This document shows positions 50,593-60,802 of a DNA stretch of 64,000 bases, piece by piece; position 1 is the stretch's first letter; each line of letters opens with the position of its first letter. The position numbers and the translations under genes are program-made. Source of the DNA: Bactericera cockerelli (Eukaryota > Arthropoda > Insecta > Hemiptera > Triozidae); the NCBI GenBank assembly GCA_024516035.1, contig CM044967.1:11888092-11952091 (forward strand), in the 5' to 3' direction. A model generated the notes under the pieces. The model searched no databases. It was not told the DNA's origin and saw only the letters and a program-made list of their open reading frames with translations.

Positions 50593-51105
50593 CTCTTTCA
50601 TTTTAAATTTGTACTTTCCTTCTCAAAGGATCCAGAAGGGATTCTGGCCTCTTTGAATCCCCGCTCACCGCCTCTAGTCCGCGTATCAGATGACAATCTC
50701 TGCTGATCTTTGCAATTGCATTCACAGAAAATACGACCCGAAAGCAGAAAAAGAGCAAAAAAAACCTTTGTTGAAACAAAACTCGCGATCGGTCTTTTTG
50801 AATCCTCGAAATTCGGAATATCCCGATTGAAACTTGTGAAGTACTTAGTTTAATGATTCATAATTAGAGCTGTAATCCGAATCCTATGAACGACAGAGTC
50901 GGCACTCGAAAAATAAACGAGAGATTAAATCGGCAGCTTTGAATTCGGATAAGAAACCCTTTCAATTCGGTGAGGAAGACACATACAGGGTGGGAAATAC
51001 CAGCTGAGGTATTCAGAATATGTCTGATTGATCACATCACTTGTTTACTTTTTATTTCCATTGCTGTTATTTTTGTCCAAACAGTACAATTACCAATCCG
51101 TTAAG

Positions 51106-51176
51106 ATGCTAGTCTGGTGATCCAGGTAGCTTAGGGATCCGTTGGTTCGAATCCCACCTAATGCATGAATTTTTCC
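51106..51176 (+). repeat. tRNA-like SINE fragment (B-box family A), second copy
   Basis: It contains GCTAGTCTGGTGATCCAGG, then GGATCCGTTGGTTCGAATCC, then CACCTAATGCATGAATTTTT. The latter half closely matches the minus-strand segment at 7160-7275. It lies about 220 bases upstream of a non-LTR reverse transcriptase fragment, but no link between the two is evident. Confidence 0.5.
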
Positions 51177-51396
51177 TCATTAATTTGACTATATGACCAC
51201 ATAATAATAAGACTCTGAGGGTTAGGTAATAGAAATGCTTTGAGCATTAACCTCGCCTGGTGGTTACCGTCTACTAAAGAGTATCATTATTATTATAAAA
51301 GTTGTAAATAAATAAAAAGTGGGTTTTTTCCCTTTGAATTGTAAAAATAAAATAAGTTTCTACAGGCACCTACTAATTCAAAAGTAGAATTGTAAA

Positions 51397-51810
51397 ATGA
51401 TAACGGTACATACCAACCTAATTATTTTCAAAATCAAATTACATCATACATCAAAGCATGTTAATTTTCAGGAGCTCATGAAAGCTTTTAATTTACAAAC
51501 CTTACAACATAGGAGAGATGTTGCTGATGTCATGTTTCTCATAAAAATCATCAAAAACGAAATAAATTGTGCTGATATTCAGTCTCAAATTACTTATCGT
51601 ACTAACTTAAAAAATACGCGCAGTAAAAATATTTTCACCACCATGATTAGTAAGACTAATATCGCACAGAATAGTCCATTAAATAGATGCATGACATTAT
51701 GCAACATCTTAGCAAATCCTCCTTACAATATAGATGTTCTTCATGAGACTCCTACATCACTGAAAATCAAACTTCAGGACCTTGTTTCCATCCGTGAGAC
51801 CGATGCGTAG
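51397..51810 (+). pseudogene. C-terminal fragment of non-LTR retrotransposon ORF2
   Basis: This 137-codon frame resembles the region after the reverse transcriptase domain in Jockey/CR1-like LINEs. It has the helical block with LQTLQHRRDVADVMFLIKII, then NEINC, then a stretch with TRSKNIF, followed by NSPLNRCMTLCN and a final DVLHE-type segment. In those families the order is a LExRR block, a YKxLN block, RTN, NSPxxR and a final acidic tail. No reverse transcriptase or endonuclease core is found upstream, so this is a 5'-truncated insertion, as is usual for LINEs. The frame ends in TAG at 51808, followed by an AT-rich 3' tail to about 51960 (AATTAAAAATTAAAAAATC). Confidence 0.6.
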
Positions 51811-51960
51811 AGCCAACCTTTAGGTTTCCTTTTTTATCCTTAGTTTTAGATACTGTTTTATTTTGTTTTACTAGACCTAAGTTTATTTTATATTAGAATA
51901 AGATAGGGAAATTGTGAAAAATGGGTAGTTCCCGTTAATTAATTTAAAATTAAAAATTAA

Positions 51961-53030
51961 AAAATCTTTTTCCCAAAATTTCGTCGGTCAGTCTGAATTA
52001 TATGATATCAACCCTTTCTTTTTATTATAGGTATAATTACATTCATTACAATTCAAAGGCTGAAACGTTAGAAATAAATCAAATTGTTAGCATTGTAAAT
52101 GTAAAGTGTTGATTTCTATTTTTTATGGCACCGGTTTTATGACCAAATCAGTTTTATTCCTTCTAAAAAAAAAACAAACAGAATAGGTAATTCAAATGCG
52201 TATGAGTTCCAAATTGATGATTCAATATTTTTAATAATAATAGGTAGTGTTTGTGGATGTGTAATTCTGTTGTTTCCGTGCAAAAACATTCCTTTTACTT
52301 TAAATGATTTTTGATTTAGATAGTTTTAGTAAAAATCTAACCTGTGTGATAATATTTTATTGGGTTACCCTATATTTTGCTAAACTACCGCGGCTCAGAA
52401 AATAGTGAATTGAAATATTTCCGAACGTTTTGTCGCATTTCATTCAATGCTCTTTGAGGGAGATGCTGCTTTCCTGCATTCATTCGATTTTTTACAGAAA
52501 TAATAATAAAATCCAATTTCACACATCTTCATGAGATGTCAATTTTATTAACAAGGTACAAATGCACAATGGAAAAATAATTTAATATTTTCTTTCATTC
52601 CCATTCCTTTTGATGCTGATGTCTTTTTAAAATACAACCGGAAACTTCCCTACAGCACGTTGGCGTGTCTCGTCTTTCTCTTTGATAAAATCTGACGCAG
52701 CATCGGAGGCTTTGTGCAGAGAAGATACTCACCATATTGATAATTGATTAATGTCTAAAGCGCTTCAGACAAGGTGATTTTCTGTTCTATTTGATCATTT
52801 TTTCTCGTTTTTTATGCATAGGGAGGAGTCATTTTTATGCACGGGGAAGTCAATTGAAGCCAGGACAAACGAGGCTCCGGGTATGCAGAGAAATTTCACA
52901 GGTAATTGGAAATGACACCCGTGAATTGGATCTAGTAAGGTTCCGTTTTATGCTTGGTCAGTACGGCAGGGCTAGTAATAACTATTTGCACATTGCATCT
53001 CTCAAGGCTCAGTGTGGGCCACAAAGAAAC
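51961..53030. other. AT-rich spacer, no gene recognised
   Basis: No motif-bearing frame is present. A 90-codon plus-strand frame (52791-53063) runs into the neighbouring MITE and is treated as chance. Confidence 0.5.
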
Positions 53031-53152
53031 TTAGGGCCGAATTATAAAATGGGATTACAATAAAGATTAGCCAGTCCGTCCCTCAAGTCGGACGATGGTG
53101 GTCTGTGATTCGTCGAAAGTCCGACTTAAGGGACGGTCTAGTTTATTGAGGG
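53031..53152. mobile_element. MITE related to the one at 50.0 kb, copy 2, 3' end lost
   Basis: The left end reads TTAGGGCCGAATTATAAAAT. The inner inverted pair is GTCCGTCCCTCAAGTCGGAC (53074-53093) and GTCCGACTTAAGGGACGGTC (53119-53138), with a 25-base spacer. The expected right terminal repeat is not visible, so the copy seems truncated or diverged. No coding content. Confidence 0.6.
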
Positions 53153-53385
53153 ACGCATGAGTCAGCAGGTTAAAGCAGCATTCCTCAATTCCTCAACAAT
53201 CAGCAAGAGCAGCGACAATGAAAAGAGACAATGCCCATGGCTCATCCTGAGTTATTATTGCTCACATTAATCTCTACGGATCACTGGCTCTCGCAGTGTC
53301 GAGAAGAGACAATAAAATGAACGACCAAGTGTTGACGAAACGACATCATTACGGATTCAGTTTAGATTAACACGGGAATATAAAC

Positions 53386-53446
53386 TGGCTGGTGTGTCTA
53401 TTAGCTGAGAAACCTGTTGAGAGTTCGAATCTCGGCATCCAGACTA
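53386..53446 (+). repeat. tRNA-like SINE relic
   Basis: It has a B-box-like GAGAGTTCGAATCTCGGC with a GAGA/TCTC mini-stem, bounded by CTGG on the left and CCAG on the right as in an acceptor stem. The A-box region is not recognisable. It could be chance or an old SINE copy. Confidence 0.35.
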
Positions 53447-54350
53447 CATCGGATCTGAGAAGAGAACAAGCAGTATTATTCTTGACTCTATACGCGAGGG
53501 TAGGATGCCTTGTGAATGGACAACCAAACGGAGACATGCCTTGGTTCTAGAAAACACTTGGGTATTGTTTAAAAAAAAAAAAAAAAAATCCAAAAACATT
53601 TTTACATCCAATGTGCATAACTTTGCTTAGAACCAATGTATGTTTGATTTTATTATTTGGTTGGATTGCTACCATACTAATTTTTTTATTAACAATTAAG
53701 ATTTTACTGAAAGTTTCAAAGAACTGGTCTGGTAGACAAGGTACAATAATAATAGACATTTATTTATGCTGCCCGATTAGAACTAAAGAGTCCCTTTATA
53801 ACAACAGTTGTGGTAGGTATAAATTAGTATTTTTTAAGGGTATATGTTGAAGGTTTTAAAGTATTTAAGAGCATAAAAGGCTTTTAAGCAGCTGGGCAGT
53901 ATGGGCATAAACGAGTATGAAACCAATGCATGTTAATTCGTGGTAATTGGATAGACTCATTAATTTAAGACAAAGTCCGTAAAAAGTACTTTGAGGGAAA
54001 ACTCTTGAAAGCCGTCAAACAAAAAAGTTAGAATAGTTGTTAAATTATCTGTTTGTATAGTTCCCGTCAAGTGAAGATTTAGTTCACCTATCCTATTTCT
54101 GACCGAATCTCAAATCAATTTCGTTCGACAAGGTCTAGAACCGATTAAGAGCTTTGATTTGGATGGAAATCCGTGTATTAAAACCAAGAGCTTTTTTATG
54201 ATCCTCTTTATATTTCTATTTTCTATCAGTTTGAATAGCCCTGTCTTAAGCAGAGCTTTGAGCTTGTCAAGATCTCCGATAGCATGGTCGCTGCTGACAT
54301 AACATTTATCTTGAGGTTAACCTACTTCGCACGGCTAAAACCATACGGAC

Positions 54351-54440
54351 AAGTTGCTCCAAGTTGCTCAGATTGGAAGCTGGTTGCTGTCGTCTCCGAT
54401 TCAAACTGGACTGGTAACAACAGAGAGCAACTTGGAGCTT
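54351..54440. repeat. Short inverted-repeat element, 20-bp arms
   Basis: The left arm AAGTTGCTCCAAGTTGCTCA and right arm CAGAGAGCAACTTGGAGCTT are about 85% complementary around a 50-base centre. The left arm itself contains AAGTTGCTC twice. Size and structure suggest a MITE or hairpin relic; no target duplication could be assigned. Confidence 0.5.
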
Positions 54441-56619
54441 CCACATTGGTAATTATTTAGCAGATGAAGTATTTTATCAAGGGCTACCACTACACTTCAT
54501 CAAAATTCATATAAAATCTGATATAAATACAGAAAACGTGGGTGAAAATGATCGTAGTCTTTTGAACCTCTGAATCTGAGAAATTTAGCGTAACTAGTCC
54601 TCTGAAGTTTCACTCGCCTGATGACTTTATGAATTACTATCAAACATGGAATTCAAGGGATTGGCAATATATCTTGCCTTATCGATGTTTCCGGCATGAA
54701 AAAGTTTTTTTTTTACCCAGGAAACCTCTACATTTATGAGAATATGAGTTTTCTCAGTTTATCCAGATTTCCTGCTTTCGCAAGTCCTGTTTTTCTAGGA
54801 TTGACTGTAGGAAGATATTTATGGTTCTCTTTAGTATAATACATATTCCATCTAATGAAAGTATGCCTTCGCTTTATAAAATCCTAACTTTTTTAAATTT
54901 TGGCAAATATAATGAGGCCAATGATATTTATTACAGATCTTCATGAAACATTATTCAAATTTCTTTCCGATGAGGGGAAAACTACAGAACATGATGTAGG
55001 TACTGTGGAAGTATCCTATGGAATTATTGTATTATTCCTAGACAATACATGGAAACATCGGGGGAACCTCAATGTATGCTCAATTTGCTCATCGATGTTC
55101 AAACCTCTCGGAATATGATTTGAATAGACCGTGAAATTCCTGGCCGAGTTACCGATTTGTCACACTGCTCTGTTAGAGCTCATTCCTTGCACCAGAAGAA
55201 AATAATAATCCGGTTAGAATATTCAGAATAGAAAAGAGAGGAGACATGGTCGGTATTTTGATTTCAGAACCTGGTAACAATGGAACACAATAGAGCGTGT
55301 TTATTATTCCCATACAGAAGCAGGGAGTCCCTTTACCCCGGCATTTCTAGCATGGTCAATAATAACGAAATAGTTATGTGTTAGTATAACTATGTAAAAT
55401 GAGCTAGCTTTACATAAAAATATTCCAAAAAAAGAAATGTCGGTCAATTATTTCCACAGTGGGTAAATCTGAGTTTTTAACATGACTACTAACAGCTGGA
55501 CCGGACTAAAGGTTCTCGTCAGCTGGTTTTACTTTGATAATTGATAATTGTATCAAACATATGAATCAAAGTAATAATACCGACTTAAAAAACAGAAATT
55601 TTAAGGATAACATAATTATCAACGAAATAATAACAAAATTAACTTAAACCCTTGCTTAAAAGTAATATGGTAAACCATTATCAGAGTGAGAATTCGAGAA
55701 ACGTGTTATTTCGAAAAAAGTTAATTTTACGCTATTTTTTTTGTAGGTATAATTTTCATTCACTGGCTGTGGCTTCTCATGTTACTGGAAAAATTCTTCC
55801 CAAAAACTCGTTTAACCACAGAATTTTCGTGCCCTCGTTTTCATTTTTTTTTTTTTTTTTTTCTCTCTTCTCATTTTTGGTCGTTTTATTTTGTAATTTG
55901 AGAAGGATCCTCTCATTACCGGGACGTAGCACAAGAAATTAGATCCGTGGACCTGAACTTTTGTGTACAAGCGAGAGAAGTTTGGATATTGGGGTTGAAA
56001 ATTTCCACGAGAAAATTTCAAGCCCGTACTTCTTTTCCACGAGGGCTTTTTTCCCCTTCCCAAAAGAATTATTGCAATGCTTTCTGATAGTTGCCAAGTA
56101 TTTATATGGATGAAAAAGTTGGGTGATAAGGAAAATTAAGGAGAATGTCTAGAGGCTCCTGAAATGTGATTTCGGAGGGGAGTGAAGGAGATACAGTGAG
56201 TGGAGATAATTAGGAAAGAAGAGGAATTGGAAAGGTACGGAGAAAAGGAAGTTCTGAACAAGGAATATTTATTAGAAATAGACAAACTGTTTTCGAGAGC
56301 TTTTACTTTCGATTCACGTCATTTTCATCCCGAAAAATTAGGGCCTCAATCAACCTTACCAAAAACCGCAACCTTATTAAACGCCAGCCACTGAATTGTA
56401 AAGGTTGAAATCAAAAAAGCAACGCAAAAAAGTAACAGCCAGGTAAATAAATTTTATGTTTAATATGACAATGGGTAAAAAACATTATTAGTTACTGCTA
56501 CTATAAATAAAGAGGCAAACTTGCGCAAATTGAAAAAAGCGAAATTTAATTATTGTATTTAGATAAGCAAGAATTGGTCGATAAGAATCAAATGCAAACA
56601 TACTTAGCCATTTTACTAC
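54441..56619. other. AT-rich spacer, no gene recognised
   Basis: Contains homopolymer T runs (near 55845-55863) and several short open frames without motifs. Nothing further could be supported. Confidence 0.5.
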
Positions 56620-57132
56620 ATGGAAACATTATCTGTCTTATTCAATGATGTTCTAATAAACGTCCCACTGAAAGTTTCTAGTACCGTGATTCAGACCTTG
56701 TCTCCATCAATACAATCCACACAACATAATAGCCTTACAGTCATAACAGAGCCAACACGCGATTTAGCACAACCTGATATGTTCTCGCTATCTGCACAAT
56801 CTGGTTGTTCTAATTCAGCGCTGACATCTGACAGCATTTAGTCATTTACGTTGGCTCAGAAGCTGGTAGCAGCACTTGTTGGCAAGCCTACATCGGTTTG
56901 TTCAGTTGCCAACTCAAACAAGCACTCTGTGATCAATCTCCAACGTCGGAGGAAAATGTGTCTCGAAAGATTTGATCTGATAAATGGGAAGAGTGTTCTC
57001 TGGAAAGTAAACTCTAATTTAGCTTCATTGCGAACCTATAAACTAAATTTAATTACCGGAGATAAGGTTCTCGTTTTCTATTCGTTTTCCTATGAAATTG
57101 TAATTAAATATTTTATTGCGATTGTAATTTGA
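56620..57132 (+). other. 170-codon frame with one TAG stop, unrecognised
   Basis: From ATG at 56620 the plus-strand frame runs to 57132 with only one stop, a TAG at 56839-56841. The first half is rich in Ser and Thr with moderate complexity, and the second half contains a basic block (LQRRRKMCLERFD). I recognise no family. It may be a relic of a gene or mobile-element protein, or chance; nothing in the flanks supports expression. Confidence 0.2.
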
Positions 57133-59320
57133 ATTCCACGTAGGTGAAGTCTGGAGAGAGCTAAGAGTTTCACATGTTTGTAAGCCCTACCTTAGCACAA
57201 TCCCTCGGTCACTGTAATGTATTCGGTTTTGATTCAATTTGAAAGTCAAATGACTTGAGAAGTCTTATGTAACGCAGGATCAGGCGTATGGTGTAGCTTG
57301 TCAAGTTGCAACAAGGAAGATCTCCAGACTTGAGCCATGCAAATAATGAGTCTGGCTGCAGCTTGCGTATTTCCATTCTTTCAGCATCTTTGCCCCTTAA
57401 CCTTAATGCAAAAAATATGTACACTGTGTACATATTTTTTAAAAGTATTTTTCGGTGGTTTTAATAAAGCTGTTACAAACCGCATTCATGATGTAAGAAA
57501 AAGTAGCGTTAGTGGTGAAATTGTCGTCAGTTCTCGACAGAAAAAGCTGTCAGTGACATTAAACCATACATGGAATATGTGTACAGTACATATACTGCGG
57601 GTCCCATGCGTTTAAATATTAAATTGAATTTTATATATTTGGTTTCTACTAAATACCTACACTGTGTCGACCCTTGTCAACTGTGGTTGAAAACGAAATA
57701 CTCGTAAATTTACTAATTCTGAATTTCCAAGAAATATCTCTTGATCTCCGTTTTCATTTTTCATTATTTCTGTTTGAGAAAATGTGCCTAAACTTACTTA
57801 ATACGAGTACGCACATTAGTGCCGATGTCCATGGTAAAATACTCAAGTGCCCAGTAATGAAAAGACAGGGGTTTTGATGCTTTCTGGATGACCAGAAGCT
57901 ATATGTTCTGGATTCCTTCCATCCCACGTTCCTCGGTATGAACTTTCGCTTCATTAATTTCATGTAGCTTAATTTACCCATGAAATATAAGAGACCTGCC
58001 TGACTGCCGGAGAGAAGGGATTTATCAGTCTTACCTCGGCAGTATGCAGTGCCCTGAAGTAATGCGAAAGCGGTTTCCGGGGCACAATTACCTTTAAAAA
58101 AAGTAAGTATGGAGTGTAAACAAGGTAAATATTCTATTCTCCATAGGAGGCAAAAACCTTCATAGATACGAAGTTTGAATTCTGAGGGTAAAATGTTCAA
58201 CAAAAATTCAACTAGTTTATTCCGGTACCGAAAAGATATGACTCACAAATTTCTGTCCATGGGAGTTACGAGGATCAAAATATAACGTTGTTCAAACAAA
58301 ATTTAATAATAGAAGGGTAATTATTGCTAGTTAGTTACCTTGTTACCGTCTGGTAAATAACCATCGGTTATATCATTTCTAGTCTGGTAGGTAATTATAC
58401 GTCGGGTAGTTAAATCTGACTCAGCCAGACGAACTATTTGGTCTAAAACAAATAATCACTGATTCCTTGGCTTGAAATTATTTGAGCATTCCTCGGATCC
58501 TAGATATTCATAATCATATCCTTGGATTTTCTTGAGATACCTCCCGTCAGGTAGGTCCCTGAAATTATGAATCAGTGGTTCTCAATACCAAAACCATCCG
58601 AACCTCCCTATTGATTCTAATAAGTACACTATAGTATAATCCTTGTCTAAAGCTGACAGCTTGGAGAATTACAAATTTATAATTTCTCGTATAAACAGAA
58701 AAATGAGAAGTTGTATTGGACATACGACATCAGAATTTCATAATGTGGACTACTGATTGAAGCCAACTAGGGGTATCACCAGTGTAGACTTATAGCATTC
58801 AATTATGTATTTTGAGATGAAGTTTTGTCAAGTAAAAAATACAGAAACTTGTGCATTACTGTGGTAACGATCTCACAGGATTCCGCTAAGGTGGACCAGG
58901 AATATGGCACGTCATCTCACTTTTAGCGATTTGTAAGATTTCAATCCCAAATACTGTTGAATTCAAATTGAAAACCTCCTCTACAAACACAGAAATACAC
59001 GCTCAATTGCTCAACACGACTTACACTATCCCTCCTTCCTATCCAGGGAGATCACAATGCTATAATGACGTAATTATGAGGGTCTCTCCGTCCTAAAACC
59101 CAGGTAAGACAGGAATAAAATAAATATCCGAGTAATAAGATTGCTCAGCCCTGACCAGCCCCTAGTTATTTCTTTGTTGGAGACTTACAGCTATCCTCCC
59201 CCTTGATTTTATTTCCATTTTTATTTCTTGGAAATGTCAAAATCCAGAAAGGTACCTATAATTAAATATTCGGAAACAAGCGAGACTTCACAATGCTTCC
59301 ACTCTAACATAAACTTATTT
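57133..59320. other. AT-rich spacer with weak dispersed repeats
   Basis: No gene recognised. A 149-codon minus-strand frame at 57754-58203 has mixed composition but no motif. A segment at 58694-58742 (ACAGAAAAATGAGAAGTTGTA) is similar to one at 62532-62578, and the words CTCGGCAGTAT and TAAACAAGGTAA near 58030-58130 recur near 63782-63810, so parts of this stretch are old repeats. Confidence 0.45.
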
Positions 59321-59413
59321 TACTTCCGATAAATTTCTAAAATTAGAAATCGGAAGTACTGTGTTCGTTTTACTCCCGAGAAATTTATGATTTTAGAAAT
59401 CGGAAGTATTGTG
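59321..59413. repeat. Two adjacent copies of a palindromic CTTCCGA repeat
   Basis: Each copy is about 42 bases: a left part (TTACTTCCGATAAATTTCTAA in the first) and a right part (TTAGAAATCGGAAGTA(C/T)TGTG) that are nearly reverse complements. Copy 1 is 59320-59363 and copy 2 is about 59371-59413. A third copy lies at 63620-63665. They look like minimal foldback elements or MITE tips. Confidence 0.7.
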
Positions 59414-59911
59414 TACATAATTGGCAGTCTTTTTTTACATGATTTGTTACTGTTACTTCTTTAACATGTAGTCGTATCACAGTTATTACTCGATTTTGAT
59501 AGTAGAAATTCATGCGCAAAATTTATTTTATATTTTTTTTGACATTTTCTGAAATGGGTAAAAAGTCCTTATTCCTAGTAGTGTTAAAAATCATCAAAGT
59601 AATTCTGATAGGTCAAAAGATTTTGATTATAATCTCCTTGTTTCAAACAGTTCTTTATTATAAATACCCACTCAAAAGAAACGTTACTCGTATCTTGAAT
59701 TTCAGTCATGGCATTATTCGAAAATATCATTCCACTCTAAGTACAAGGAAACGTCTAGTCTAGTCGAACACAGAAACATATTTACCATGCTCGGGAATTC
59801 CAGAGTAAGCAAGACAGGACCTATCATCTATCCTCGATCCCCTATAATTTTTTTTTTTTTTTTTTCCCGAAAATGTAATATATTTTTTTTGAAATATTTC
59901 CTTCACAGTCT

Positions 59912-60193
59912 CTACTCTCTTTTCCAATTATCAATTCCATCTTCATACCCCAACAACGACTCTCCACTCCTCCATCTTCTCCTAGCTCTTCTTATACACA
60001 TACTTGCTGCACGCTGCGCAGCAATGGAAACTTTTGCACGTACCCATCCTAAGAGGATTGCATAGCCTTTCTTCCATTTATCAGCTAGTCTTTCAGTTAG
60101 CGTAGTGATAAAAGCTTGAAATTGGGGGGCAAGCACGCCATCTACTGAGCAGACAAGGGGCGTAAACGTTGCTCGACGCAGTTGATGTATCAA
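59912..60193 (-). pseudogene. Mobile-element protein fragment, RT-associated C-terminal type
   Basis: The minus-strand peptide contains TFTPLVCSVDGVLAPQFQAF, then a block with LADKWKKGYAILLGWVRAKV and AAQRAASMCIRRAR. This pattern (TFTPLVxSxxGxxxxE/Q, then an aromatic-W-R block and a final xxRAxxxCxRxxR) is one I associate with the C-terminus of reverse-transcriptase-type proteins of repeats common in aquatic invertebrates and some insects. The frame ends at 59912 and starts at an ATG at 60193 that is probably not the true start. The 5' part is not recognisable, so it is a truncated relic. Family assignment is from memory of the pattern, not from a search. Confidence 0.5.
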
Positions 60194-60414
60194 ATATCGG
60201 CGCCCCTTGTTTCCTTAAATCAGCTTGACCTTTTTTCCCTTGTGTGTTTTTAACCTTTTCCTTGGTCTGCTTTGTATAGGAGAGGAGGTTCTGCAAATAA
60301 GAGATCAAAAAAATAGAACACAATCCATGCGTTTCTGTTCTCAATAACATCGCACAATGTTTTTGTTTTTTTGTTGTAGAGAGAGATTTTTTAACCATTT
60401 TTCGACTGCGCTAC
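60194..60414. other. Short spacer next to the mobile-element relic
   Basis: It may contain more of the decayed upstream part of the 59912-60193 element in another frame, but no motif is seen. Confidence 0.35.
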
Positions 60415-60470
60415 AGTCAGTAGCTCAATCGTTGAGGCAGGAATTCTTGACTGGTAAACTGAAGGTAGGA
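60415..60470 (+). repeat. Truncated tRNA-like SINE head
   Basis: TCAGTAGCTCAATCGTTGAGGC resembles the A-box head of the SINE copies at 20068 and 48615 (CAGTAGCTTGATCGATAAGGC). The B box and tail are missing, so this is a fragment or a related family. Confidence 0.4.
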
Positions 60471-60736
60471 CTGGGTATTTAGTACAAGTATGGTAGATCT
60501 GGATAATTATTGGGCATTACTCTTTCTACAAAATGATTTATCAAAATCAAAAGTACACGTTTCAGAAGGGATTCAACCAAAGTCCTTTTAATTACCAAAC
60601 CACTGCATCACCGAGACCTTGCTAGATGATGAACCAATTCCAGTGGACAAAAAAAGAGGTAAAAATAGGTCACTATGTGAAAAATCGCGCTAAGTACACG
60701 AGTGATGTCACAATGAATATAAAAATATTGCAAAAC

Positions 60737-60802
60737 TTCAGGGCTTGAACCACCCACCTCCATATTGCGAGTACGCTGTCTTAACGATCGAACTTCTGAG
60801 GA
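60737..60802 (-). repeat. tRNA-like SINE fragment
   Basis: On the minus strand, AGTTCGATCGTTAAGACAGC is followed by CTCGCAATATGGAGG and then the B-box-like GGTGGTTCAAGCCCTG. The arrangement matches the tRNA-derived heads seen elsewhere in the window. No cloverleaf closes fully. Confidence 0.45.

Noticed and set aside
57754..58203. Minus-strand 149-codon frame
   Set aside because: No recognisable family or signal; overlaps repeat words that recur at 63.8 kb, so length alone is not enough to call a gene.
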